A stretch of DNA of 64,000 nucleotides from Thiopseudomonas alkaliphila (GTDB lineage: Bacteria; Pseudomonadota; Gammaproteobacteria; Pseudomonadales; Pseudomonadaceae): NCBI RefSeq assembly GCF_001267175.1, contig NZ_CP012358.1, positions 1,404,501 to 1,468,500 of the forward strand, given 5' to 3'. Shown here in pieces: positions 30,731 through 39,231 of this stretch (position 1 is the first letter of the stretch; every line of letters starts with the position of its first letter). The notes beneath the pieces are model-generated. The model saw only the letters and a program-made list of their open reading frames with translations, made no database searches and was not told where the DNA came from. The position numbers and the translations under genes were made by a program.

Positions 30731-32983
30731 TTAGAGAGACGCATACTTGCTGCGTAAACGGCTACGAATCAATTCCGCTACGGTGTTCATCACAAAGGTG
30801 AACATCAGCAACACCATGGCTGCGAGGAACAACACTCGATAATGGCTACTGCTTACCTCAGACTCTGGCATTTCAACAGCAACGTTGGCAGCTAAGGTGC
30901 GTAAGCCTTCAAAAATATTCACTTCCATAATCGGCGTGTTACCGGTGGCCATTAACACAATCATGGTTTCGCCCACCGCACGCCCCATCCCAATCATCAG
31001 TGCAGAGAAAATGCCGGGGCTGGCGGTTAAAATCACCACTCGAGTTAAGGTCTGCCAAGGCGTTGCCCCTAGGGCTAGCGAACCAAAGGTGAGGCTGCGC
31101 GGCACGCTAAATACCGCATCTTCGGCAATTGAGTAAATATTGGGAATCACTGCAAACCCCATGGCCAAGCCCACCACTAATGCGTTGCGCTGATCAAAAG
31201 GAATCCCTAAATCATTACTCAACCACAGGCGCATATCGCCGCCAAAGAACCAGTTTTCTAAATGGCCACTGATACCAAGGGAAAATAAACCCACTGCAAT
31301 CACTACCGGAATCAGCAGCGCAGCTTCCCAACCGTCAGGAATCGCCAAACGTACTTTTTCTGGTAAACGGCTCCAGGCCCAAGCAGCCAATAAAATACCG
31401 AACGGCATTAATAACAGTAAGCTGAAAATTCCCGGCAGATGGCTTTCTAAAAAAGGCGCTAAGAATAAGCCAGCAAAGAAGCCCAAAATAACAGTCGGCA
31501 GTGCTTCCATTAACTCAATCACTGGCTTGATCCGACTACGCAGCGCCGGGGCCATAAAGTAGCCGGTGTAAATGGCAGCACAAATGGCTAAAGGGGCGGC
31601 CAGCAGCATGGCATAAAAAGCCGCTTTTAAGGTACCAAAGGCCAGTGGTGCCAGACTAAGCTTAGGCTCAAAGTCGCTATTAGCTGAAGTGGACTGCCAC
31701 ACATAATCAGGCTCTGCGTAACTTTCGTACCACACCTTGCCCCAGAGCGCGCTCCAAGAGATTTCTGGGTGCGGGTTATCTAAGCGCCAGTTCTGTAATT
31801 GCCCTTGCTGCTCGACCAGTACTAAGTTAGCCCGCGGCGCTAAGCTAGCTAAGGCTGCACCTTCGGCCACCGACTGTTTTAGCAAGGTGCGGTGCGCCGT
31901 GCTGTGATAGACGCCCAAGGTACCGGCTGCATCCAACGCTAAGAAACCTTTGCGCCGCTCTTCAGGCAGAATTTGGGTAATCGCACTGTCGCCTTGCTGA
32001 AAGTCGCGAATCCGCTGCAAGCTCGACAACCCATCTTCACCGCGCACCATAAACCACTGGCTAATGCCACCCTTTGAGTCACCGACCAATAAGGAGATTC
32101 CGCCAAGCAAAAAGCTACTGGCAGTAATCTGGGTATCGGCTTGATTGGCCATTTTGTAGCGGCCATTTAATGTATTACGGCGCAAATCAAACACATCTAA
32201 CGTCGAGTTACCGCTAAACACATACAACCACTGGTGGCGTGGATCAATTAGCAGCTGCTTAATGGCCGCATCCATGGTCGGAATTGTCAGCGCCTCATCG
32301 GCTAAGGTCACCTCACCGGTCATGATGTTTTCATCGCGGGTGATTTTTAAAGCATGTACCGCGGCGCCCACTGAACCCACCAGCACTAAACCGTTACTAC
32401 TGGCACTCATTCCGACTGTATCTAAGGTAGTATCAGCTAAGGTTAGCGCTTGCTCACCATAGGGATAATCAATGCTTGGCTGAATGGTTTTAACGTTATT
32501 TGGATACGACACCTTATAGTTATGCTCGACCACCAACACCTGGCCATTGCTTAAACCCAAAGCCAACGTTCGGCTGCCTGGCTGATCTTGAGCAATAGCT
32601 GTTACTTCTGCATCTGCAGGCAATGCTAAGTTAATGCTCTCTAGGAGTTGTCCGGTTTGCGCGTTAAAAAACTGTGCCTGTCCTTGCTGGTTCAAGCGCA
32701 ACCCTACTTGGTTCTGCTCTTCTATCGCTAAATATAAGCCTTGGCTATCTTGGCTCCAGGCGATCGCCTGCGGTTGCTCTTGCTGCAACTCAGCGCCCTG
32801 AAACATAGGCAAAATCACGCTTCCCAAATAGAAAAAAATCAGGGTAATCGCCGCTAAAATGGCCAAGCCACCAACCGTAACATACCAGCGAGTCAGGTGG
32901 TCTTTCAGTTTTCGCATGCGCCGATGACGCTTCAGCGCCGGCGTGTCGAAATCAATATGATGAGTGGAGGTTTCTGTGTTCAT
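30731..32983 (-). CDS. pstC: Phosphate ABC transporter permease PstC (long pseudomonad form)
   Basis: Second membrane channel of the phosphate importer. The 750-residue protein has a cytoplasmic basic N-terminus, a helix near 35-58, a large periplasmic domain (about 60-440) with beta-propeller-like repeats (AIKQLLIDPRHQWLYVFSGN), and a C-terminal permease domain (about 450-745) with EDAVFSVPRSLTFGSLALGA as the EAA-type loop. The extra domain is standard in Pseudomonas PstC. A PhoB box with three half-sites lies upstream. Confidence 0.95.
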   Translation of the reverse strand: MNTETSTHHIDFDTPALKRHRRMRKLKDHLTRWYVTVGGLAILAAITLIFFYLGSVILPMFQGAELQQEQPQAIAWSQDSQGLYLAIEEQNQVGLRLNQQGQAQFFNAQTGQLLESINLALPADAEVTAIAQDQPGSRTLALGLSNGQVLVVEHNYKVSYPNNVKTIQPSIDYPYGEQALTLADTTLDTVGMSASSNGLVLVGSVGAAVHALKITRDENIMTGEVTLADEALTIPTMDAAIKQLLIDPRHQWLYVFSGNSTLDVFDLRRNTLNGRYKMANQADTQITASSFLLGGISLLVGDSKGGISQWFMVRGEDGLSSLQRIRDFQQGDSAITQILPEERRKGFLALDAAGTLGVYHSTAHRTLLKQSVAEGAALASLAPRANLVLVEQQGQLQNWRLDNPHPEISWSALWGKVWYESYAEPDYVWQSTSANSDFEPKLSLAPLAFGTLKAAFYAMLLAAPLAICAAIYTGYFMAPALRSRIKPVIELMEALPTVILGFFAGLFLAPFLESHLPGIFSLLLLMPFGILLAAWAWSRLPEKVRLAIPDGWEAALLIPVVIAVGLFSLGISGHLENWFFGGDMRLWLSNDLGIPFDQRNALVVGLAMGFAVIPNIYSIAEDAVFSVPRSLTFGSLALGATPWQTLTRVVILTASPGIFSALMIGMGRAVGETMIVLMATGNTPIMEVNIFEGLRTLAANVAVEMPESEVSSSHYRVLFLAAMVLLMFTFVMNTVAELIRSRLRSKYASL

Positions 32984-33027
32984 AGCCGTTCAACCAGATG
33001 AAGGAAGCTTTATCCTGCACGAGTTAT

Positions 33028-33056
33028 ATGACAATAAAATGACACTGCCATAACAG
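33028..33056 (-). promoter_or_regulatory. PhoB box (three half-sites) upstream of pstC
   Basis: Read on the minus strand, three 7-mers CTGTTAT, GTGTCAT and TTGTCAT follow each other with 4-base spacers, the 11-bp repeat of PhoB binding sites (consensus CTGTCAT-N4-CTGTCAT). It lies 45-73 bp before the pstC start codon. It implies that pstCAB-phoU has its own phosphate-starvation promoter beyond readthrough from pstS. Confidence 0.75.
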
Positions 33057-33112
33057 TGCAAATAAACTGTCATAATCCCACTAAAGCGGATCAAATCATT
33101 CAAGCAAAAAAA

Positions 33113-33136
33113 TAGCCCCGCATCTTAGCGGGGCTA
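33113..33136 (-). terminator. Terminator after pstS
   Basis: A 9-bp GC-rich stem (33113-33121 with 33128-33136), followed on the minus strand by a run of seven T. It separates pstS from pstC, matching the usual excess of the binding protein over the membrane parts. Confidence 0.88.
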
Positions 33137-33153
33137 CTGTGAGCAGCAAACGG

Positions 33154-34125
33154 TTAGTTCAGCTCAAGCTCTTTTAAGGTTTTTTCAACCACTTTGGCCG
33201 GCAGCGGGATGTAGCCATCTTTAACCACTACTTCCTGGCCTTCTTTGGATAACACGAGTTTTACAAACTCAGCATCGATTGGGCTTAATGGCTTGTTCGG
33301 AGCTTTGTTAACGTATACGTAGAAGTAACGCGCCAGTGGGAACTTACCCGCTAATGCGTTTTCCTCGTTAGCTTCGAAGGCTTCACCACCTTTTTTAGCT
33401 AATGGTACAGCACGTACTGATGAGGTGCGGTAACCAATGCCTGAGTAACCGATGGCATTCAGGGTGCTAGAAATTGACTGTACCACCGAGGCTGAACCTG
33501 GCTGCTCGTTCACGTTAGATTTAAAGTCGCCTTTACATAAAGCCGATTCTTTAAAGTAACCATAAGTACCCGATACCGAGTTACGACCAAACAGTTGCAC
33601 TGGTTTATTCGCCCACTCGCCGGTTAAGCCTAAATCGCCCCAGGTTTTTACATCTTTCTCGGCACCACACAAACGGGTACTGGAGAAAATTGCATCCACC
33701 TGTTCAATATCTAAAGATTTAATCGGGTTATCTTTGTGCACAAATACCGCTAAGGCATCAATCGCAACTGGAATTGCCGTAGGCTTATAGCCGTATTTTT
33801 CCTCAAAGGCTTGAATTTCGTTATCCTTCATCGGACGACTCATAGGGCCTAAGTTAGCTGTACCTTCGGTTAGCGCTGGAGGTGCTGTTGAAGAACCCGC
33901 CGCTTGAATTTGAATGTTTACGTTCGGGTAGTTGCGCTTATATTCTTCGGCCCACAGCGTCATTAAGTTAGCCAGTGAGTCTGAACCCACGCTAGAAAGG
34001 TTGCCGGATACCCCAGAGGTTTTACTGTAGGCAGGTAGCGCTGGATCAACCGCTGCTGAAGCAGCCATTGTGCCTACACCCGCAGCGACAAAAGTCAGGG
34101 CTGCCATCAGACGTTTCAGTTTCAT
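33154..34125 (-). CDS. pstS: Periplasmic phosphate-binding protein PstS
   Basis: Captures phosphate in the periplasm for PstCAB. 323 residues with a Sec signal ([20 protein letters not shown], cleavage after SAA). Phosphate-contact motifs are visible: [10 protein letters not shown] near 45, [11 protein letters not shown] near 75, and [14 protein letters not shown] near 180. An AAGGAGC ribosome site precedes the ATG. A PhoB box with a -10 element lies upstream, and a terminator follows, so pstS makes its own short transcript. Confidence 0.96.
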   Translation of the reverse strand: MKLKRLMAALTFVAAGVGTMAASAAVDPALPAYSKTSGVSGNLSSVGSDSLANLMTLWAEEYKRNYPNVNIQIQAAGSSTAPPALTEGTANLGPMSRPMKDNEIQAFEEKYGYKPTAIPVAIDALAVFVHKDNPIKSLDIEQVDAIFSSTRLCGAEKDVKTWGDLGLTGEWANKPVQLFGRNSVSGTYGYFKESALCKGDFKSNVNEQPGSASVVQSISSTLNAIGYSGIGYRTSSVRAVPLAKKGGEAFEANEENALAGKFPLARYFYVYVNKAPNKPLSPIDAEFVKLVLSKEGQEVVVKDGYIPLPAKVVEKTLKELELN

Positions 34126-34204
34126 ACATTGCTCCTTGAAGCCATAATCGTTGTAAGTTGCAGATCAGTGTTGTTTCACTACAACGCTACTGTATGGCTT
34201 CAAG

Positions 34205-34222
34205 ATGACAACTAGATGACAG
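34205..34222 (-). promoter_or_regulatory. PhoB box upstream of pstS
   Basis: On the minus strand CTGTCAT-CTAG-TTGTCAT, 13 of 14 consensus positions, followed 10 bases later by a TACAGT -10-like hexamer. This is the expected geometry of a PhoB-activated promoter, in which the box replaces the -35 element. Confidence 0.88.
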
Positions 34223-34231
34223 CCAAATAAA

Positions 34232-35407
34232 TTACTCGATTTCCTGCTGAATACTGCCAAAGGTGCGAGCCCAAGGCTGATCGTTACTGCTTGCCTTAAC
34301 ATCATCCGCACGTTTTTTCGCCGCTTCAGCGCTGTTAAAAGCACCGTAAGTAACAACAAACAACTTATTATTTTGCTGGTTTTTAATAAAATAATGGTAA
34401 TCCATGCCATGCAAATTAATATAGTTTTTCGCCGCAGTTTCAGAACGGGTAGCTAAGATTTGTAGCGTGTAATGATTAGGGTTTTGCTTCATGTACCAAG
34501 CCGCATCTGGTGTGATGCTGGACTCAGGTACATTTACCTCTAGCGGAACTTCTAACATTTGTGGCGCACTAGGAGAGGTGTTACTGCTGTAATTCCACAG
34601 ACTAATGGTAACCCCAAGCAAAATCAGTAAAGCAGCAAGTGCTAAGCCAATTTTTTTCAACTCAAGGATTTTTTTACCTCGCTCTGGTGGCTGACTATCG
34701 GCTTTCACATACAACAGCTCTTCTGCTTCTTCATGTAAACGCCCTGGCCATCCTTCAGCTGCTCGATAAATAGCCGCCTGTTCTTGATCACTGAACAAAT
34801 CAACACTTTTACCAGCCATCGTTAGGCGAAAATTGAGGTAATCCATACTTTCGATGAAATCCCACGCCTCTAATGCGAGCTGTTGATAGAGTGACTGATT
34901 GTCACTGACTAACTTTAAGTTAGCCAGAATGCTGTCTTGAGCAAAAACAATCACTTGAGCACTAGCGCCCTGACTACCTTGTGCTAAACGTAACAAAAAC
35001 AACAAAGCAGAATCGTCTAGATTTTCCGCATTGTCGACCACTAAATATAAGGTTTTATCTTGCTGTTTGAGCAGCACTAAACGATCAAGAATCTGCAACA
35101 AATCATCGGCTACTTCGAGCTTCTGTGCAACTTGGTACTGCAATCCGCCGGCATCAGACACACCATTAATACTTAGGTGCAGGCAAATATCAGTTGTCGC
35201 GCAGGTCGCTAAAAACGCCGTGGCTAAGGTACTGCGACCACTACCTTGAGGGCCAGTTACCAATAAAAAGTGCTGACCTTGTTCGGCCAAAAAGTGCAAC
35301 TCCGCTAATACTGACTTACGTTTTGGATTATAAAACTGCTGTCCTGGCAAACCTTCGACAAAAGGGTCTTGGCTAAAACCGAAGTACTCGATTAACTGTG
35401 GGTCCAT
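34232..35407 (-). CDS. damX: AAA ATPase with C-terminal SPOR domain (DamX-like)
   Basis: A 391-residue cell-division-associated membrane protein. Residues 1-240 form an ExeA-like AAA domain with Walker A VTGPQGSGRSTL (Arg replaces the usual Lys of GKS/T, as in several pseudomonad homologues by memory) and LYLVVDNAEN. A membrane helix sits near 253-272. The C-terminal SPOR domain (about 310-390, HYTLQILATRSETAAKNYI) binds denuded septal peptidoglycan. The start is 3 bp after the aroB stop, so the aroK-aroB-damX order is one operon, as in Pseudomonas. Confidence 0.9.
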   Translation of the reverse strand: MDPQLIEYFGFSQDPFVEGLPGQQFYNPKRKSVLAELHFLAEQGQHFLLVTGPQGSGRSTLATAFLATCATTDICLHLSINGVSDAGGLQYQVAQKLEVADDLLQILDRLVLLKQQDKTLYLVVDNAENLDDSALLFLLRLAQGSQGASAQVIVFAQDSILANLKLVSDNQSLYQQLALEAWDFIESMDYLNFRLTMAGKSVDLFSDQEQAAIYRAAEGWPGRLHEEAEELLYVKADSQPPERGKKILELKKIGLALAALLILLGVTISLWNYSSNTSPSAPQMLEVPLEVNVPESSITPDAAWYMKQNPNHYTLQILATRSETAAKNYINLHGMDYHYFIKNQQNNKLFVVTYGAFNSAEAAKKRADDVKASSNDQPWARTFGSIQQEIE

Positions 35408-35410
35408 AAC

Positions 35411-36538
35411 TTAGCTTCCACTCGACCGCTGCACCGCAGTCGCCAATGCTTGATAATCAGTAGTTAACGTTTGCTGCAAACACTCTGCTGAATACTCGGC
35501 GGTGACTATTGCTTGTCCCAGCTCAGCAAGTAATACCAAGCGAATCTGTCCATCTTGCACTTTTTTATCTAACGCCATGTGCTGTAAAAATGTCGCAGCC
35601 GACATATTCTGTGGCGGCACAACCGGCAACTGGGCCGCAATAAATAAAGCGATGCCACGATCACGCTGCGCGGCTGAAATATTACCCAGCAAATAGGACA
35701 TCTGTAACGCCATTACAGTGCCCGCAGCAACTGCCTCACCATGCAACCACACACCATACCCCTGTTCGGTTTCAATAGCATGACCAAAGGTGTGGCCCAA
35801 GTTTAAGGTGGCACGCACCCCGTTTTCTCGCTCATCAGCGGCAACAATACTGGCCTTAATCGCACATGAACGCTCAATCGCATAACGACAGGCTTCAGCA
35901 TCTAACGCTAACAGAGCCTGCATATTATTTTCTAGCCAAGCAAAAAAGTCTGCATCATAAATCAGCCCGTACTTAATCACCTCTGCTAGACCTGCAGAAA
36001 ACTCTTTAGCCGGCAAGGTGCTGAGACTATGGGTATCAATGATTACCGCTTGTGGCTGATAAAATGCACCAATCATATTTTTGCCCAGCGGATGGTTAAT
36101 GGCAGTTTTACCACCTACGGAAGAGTCAACTTGGGATAATAACGTAGTAGGCACCTGAATAAAGTTCACTCCGCGCTGGTAGCAAGCAGCAGCAAACCCA
36201 ACCATATCCCCAATAACACCACCACCTAGGGCAATCAAAGTCACCTTGCGATCACAATGGGCCTGCAATAACTGATCAAAAATAAGCTGCAGGGTCTCCC
36301 AAGTTTTGAAAGATTCACCGTCCGGTAAAACAATCTCTAACACTTGATAAGCCGCTAATTGCTGCTTAATCGTGGCTAAATACAAAGGAGCCACTGTGGC
36401 ATTGGTCACGATAACCACTTGCTTGCCTTTTATATGCTCAGCCCAAGGACTTATTTGATAGCTTTCTTGACCAATATATATCGGATAGCTGCGCTCAGCT
36501 AAATCAACCATTAGGGTTTTAATACTCGCGAGAGTCAT
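35411..36538 (-). CDS. aroB: 3-dehydroquinate synthase
   Basis: Second step of the shikimate pathway: cyclises DAHP to 3-dehydroquinate with NAD+ and a divalent metal. 375 residues. [39 protein letters not shown], the metal-binding [11 protein letters not shown] and [10 protein letters not shown] motifs are intact. The ATG follows AAGGAC. It is 35 bp downstream of aroK. Confidence 0.97.
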   Translation of the reverse strand: MTLASIKTLMVDLAERSYPIYIGQESYQISPWAEHIKGKQVVIVTNATVAPLYLATIKQQLAAYQVLEIVLPDGESFKTWETLQLIFDQLLQAHCDRKVTLIALGGGVIGDMVGFAAACYQRGVNFIQVPTTLLSQVDSSVGGKTAINHPLGKNMIGAFYQPQAVIIDTHSLSTLPAKEFSAGLAEVIKYGLIYDADFFAWLENNMQALLALDAEACRYAIERSCAIKASIVAADERENGVRATLNLGHTFGHAIETEQGYGVWLHGEAVAAGTVMALQMSYLLGNISAAQRDRGIALFIAAQLPVVPPQNMSAATFLQHMALDKKVQDGQIRLVLLAELGQAIVTAEYSAECLQQTLTTDYQALATAVQRSSGS

Positions 36539-36573
36539 GATGTTTAGTCCTTATAGCTAATCAAGAATAAAAA

Positions 36574-37098
36574 TTAATCCTGCAAAATCGCGCACTGCTT
36601 TAAATAACTGATGATTTCTTGCACTACATATTTAGGTGGTCGCTCATCAGTTTCAATCACTAAATCTGCCACCTCTTGATACAACGGGTGACGTATCTTA
36701 AGTAATTCCGTCAGTACTTGTGCAGGATTGTCTGTTTGCAATAACGGACGATTGCGGTCACGACTGGTTCTAGCTATTTGATGCTCTACGGACGTACTTA
36801 AATAGATAACGAAGCCATGCTGGATGAACTTTTCTCGATTTTCAGTGCGCAAGATAGCACCACCACCTGTTGCAAGTACAATTCCATCTTCTTCACACAA
36901 GGATGCTAAAACTTGCTGTTCACGGTCCCTAAAGCCTGACTCACCCTCGAGCTCAAAAATTAGTGGAATACTCGCTCCCGTTCGTAGTTCTATTTCACGA
37001 TCCGAGTCATAAAAAGGAAGGCTTAATGCTTTAGCAAGCAAACGCCCGATGGTGCTTTTTCCAGCACCCATTGGGCCAACAAGAATAAAATTTTGCAC
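36574..37098 (-). CDS. aroK: Shikimate kinase
   Basis: Phosphorylates shikimate with ATP. 174 residues with Walker [17 protein letters not shown] near residue 8, the DSDREIE shikimate/metal motif, [10 protein letters not shown] and ATGGGAILR. In Pseudomonas this gene follows pilQ; here the PilQ C-terminus survives 5 bp upstream but the rest of the pil operon is gone, so aroK must be driven by a promoter in the scar or in the IS3-family element. Confidence 0.96.
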   Translation of the reverse strand: MQNFILVGPMGAGKSTIGRLLAKALSLPFYDSDREIELRTGASIPLIFELEGESGFRDREQQVLASLCEEDGIVLATGGGAILRTENREKFIQHGFVIYLSTSVEHQIARTSRDRNRPLLQTDNPAQVLTELLKIRHPLYQEVADLVIETDERPPKYVVQEIISYLKQCAILQD

Positions 37099-37103
37099 AG
37101 ATA

Positions 37104-37217
37104 TTAACGATTCAAGGAAATACTTTGATTATTCATGATTCTTGGCGTAATGAAAACTAATAATTCAGTTTTATCATCTCGCCTCATCTTACGGCGGAAC
37201 AATCCTTTAAGGCCTGG
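37104..37217 (-). pseudogene. pilQ: C-terminal remnant of pilQ (type IV pilus secretin)
   Basis: On the minus strand the last ~37 codons read PGLKGLFRRKMRRDDKTELL and end with [17 protein letters not shown] and TAA, 5 bp before aroK. The [13 protein letters not shown] ending is the diagnostic C-terminus of PilQ secretins. The upstream side is cut at 37217 by the terminal repeat of the IS element. PilQ would form the outer membrane pore for type IV pili; nothing functional remains. Confidence 0.88.
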
Positions 37218-37288
37218 TGTAATCCCCCCTCAAAACCACGGAGGCTATTTGTAGAAAATTCCATTAATATAAACTCAAGGAGTTTTCT

Positions 37289-37555
37289 ATGCGCAAATCA
37301 AAATTCACTGAGAGCCAGATTATGGCAATTCTCAAACAAAATGAGGCTGGAGTTCCAGTCCCTGAGCTATGCCGTGAGCATGGTATTAGCTCGGCTTCGT
37401 TCTACAAGTGGCGCTCAAAATATGGTGGCATGGACACTTCGCTCATGAAGCGCATGAAAGAGCTTGAAGAAGAGAACCGTCGACTCAAAAAAATGTATGC
37501 GGAAGAGCGCCTTAAAGCTGAGATTCGATTGGAAGCTCTTGAGGGAAAGCTCTAA
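37289..37555 (+). CDS. IS3-family transposase OrfA
   Basis: An 88-residue DNA-binding subunit. The helix-turn-helix KFTESQIMAILKQNEAGVPV continues through ELCREHGISSASFYKWRSKY. A leucine-zipper-like coiled coil follows (MKRMKELEEENRRLKKMYAE), used for multimerisation in IS3 transposases. orfB lies in the -1 frame downstream, the standard arrangement for programmed frameshifting into OrfAB. Confidence 0.9.
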   Translation: MRKSKFTESQIMAILKQNEAGVPVPELCREHGISSASFYKWRSKYGGMDTSLMKRMKELEEENRRLKKMYAEERLKAEIRLEALEGKL

Positions 37556-38372
37556 AGCCATCCCTGCGCAAGGAGATGGCGAAAGAGGCGATAATCAAAC
37601 ATGCCATCAGCATTCGCCTTGCTTGCAGCTGTCTAGGTATTAGCGAGAGCTGTTTTTACTATCAAAGCAAGCTCAATGCTGAGAACGAGCAGATTGCTGA
37701 TTGGCTGCTTCGATTAACCGACAATAAAAGCGCTGGGGATTTGGCCTATGCTTCTTGTACCTGCGTAATGTCAAAGGTTTTAAATGGAACCATAAGCGCG
37801 TTTACCGCATTTACTGTGAGCTGGAGCTGAACTTGCGTATCAAACCCAGAAAACGCATCAAGCGAGATAAGCCTGACGCGCTGAGCGTTCCAACGACTAT
37901 TAACGATGTCTGGTCAATGGATTTTATGTCAGACAGTTTAGCCAGTGGCCGCAGCATCAGAACCTTTAATGTCATCGATGATTTTAATCGCGAATGCTTG
38001 GCTATAGATGTTGATTTATCTTTGCCTAGCGCACGAGTTATTCGATCGTTAGAGCAAATCATTGAGTGGCGCGGTAAGCCAAACGCAATACGCTGTGACA
38101 ATGGTCCTGAGTACATCTCTGAAACAATAAAGGACTGGGCTAAAGAGCAGCAAATTACCATGCAGTATATCCAACCAGGCAAACCGACACAGAATGCTTA
38201 TGTTGAGCGTTTTAACCGAACAGTGCGTCATGAATGGTTAGATTTAAACATCTTTGACAGCATTGAACAGGCTCAAGAACTTGCTACACAATGGCTTTGG
38301 ACTTATAACAACGAACGCCCTCACACTGCTATCGGAGGAGTACCGCCAAGGCAGCTATTACAGGCAGCTTAA
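37543..38372 (+). pseudogene. IS3-family transposase OrfB, frameshifted
   Basis: The catalytic subunit in two pieces. The first frame carries RKEMAKEAIIKHAISIRLAC to NEQIADWLLRLTDNK. Near 37729-37733 the frame is lost by what looks like a one-base deletion; the homologous text resumes as WGFGLCFLYLRNVKGFKWNH in the next frame. The second piece has the DDE triad: VWSMDFMSD, RCDNGPEYIS and NAYVERFNR. As it stands no full-length transposase can be made without a second frameshift. Confidence 0.85.
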
Positions 38373-38411
38373 ATTCTACAAATGAGCACTGTGGAAAATG
38401 GGGGGATTACA

Positions 38412-39055
38412 GTCTGACCATGTGAAAAAACCGATAAGGTCATCATCACACCGCCAAGTTTCACTAATGCAACCACTGTATTTTTATTTGCTTTAGCTAG
38501 TTGAGGCACGATTAGATGATAAACACGCTCAAGCGCATAGGCTTCTACATCAATGGCCTTCGGCTCAAGACCAGCAATTATTAAACAATCTTGCAGTTGC
38601 TCTACGCTCTCTTTTCTACACACTGCAACTAAAACCTGAATACGCTCTAAAGCTTCTTTGCTCTGCCCTAAAACATGAAAATCAATCGCTGCATTTTCTA
38701 AAGGAAAAGGAATGTGCTGATCTGCTTTAAAATAGATAATGCTTTCCATCTGCTCTTCACTTAGCCCCTGCTCTAACTCAACAACCATGGTGAAAACTGA
38801 TGAGCCAGCTACTGCTGCGATGGATTTTTTAGTGGTAATGCCTGCCTTTATAATTGTCCTCTGAATGGCTTCAGCTACTCCTTCAGCATGCCTGTCTCTT
38901 TGTTCATTAACCGCCCCATCCGGTAAAGGCGCTATTGCCTACGCCTCAAGACAATAGTTGCTCTCAACACAGCTCAACTCAACGATCTTGATAGAGGTAG
39001 AATCAATATCTATTCCAAGCAATTTGCTGGGTCTTTTTTTAAAAAGCGTTAGCAC
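38412..39055 (-). pseudogene. pilM: N-terminal remnant of pilM (type IV pilus inner membrane platform)
   Basis: From a GTG at 39055 the minus strand reads LTLFKKRPSKLLGIDIDSTS then IKIVELSCVESNYCLEA, a clear PilM N-terminus (actin-like fold, LLGIDI...VKLLEL in Pseudomonas). A TAG then interrupts it where an Ala-Tyr-Ala motif is expected. The frame continues through AGITTKKSIAAVAGSSVFTM and on to VFSHGQT, where the IS begins at 38411. About 210 of roughly 354 codons remain. ponA (mrcA) lies divergent, as in Pseudomonas. Confidence 0.9.
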
Positions 39056-39231
39056 AATCAAACCCCTATTGCTGTAGGTGAAAAATATCCATTTCTCACA
39101 ACGTTAACTGTAAGCTGTTCCTAAGTCGCAAATAGCACACCTTATATAAACACACTATAATGCTGCCTAAGTTATTATAGGCCCCCATAATTTTTAAGCT
39201 TAAACTCACTCCCCACAAAGTAGCTAACACC

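Larger units (their letters stand above)
37218..38411. mobile_element. IS3-family insertion sequence, ~1194 bp
   Basis: Imperfect terminal inverted repeats of about 38-39 bp start with TGTAATCCCCCC at 37218 and, in reverse complement, at 38411; inner parts share CATTTGTAGAA/TATTTGTAGAA. Inside are orfA and a frameshifted orfB with the DDE catalytic core. The bases outside (TGG at the left, GTC at the right) are not a direct repeat, so the target duplication typical of IS3 elements is missing. It lies between pilQ and pilM fragments and joins the ends of a large deletion. Confidence 0.9.

Noticed and set aside
37215..38416. Target-site duplication flanking the IS3 element
   Set aside because: The flanks TGG and GTC do not match, and shifting the ends by a few bases did not give a repeat.
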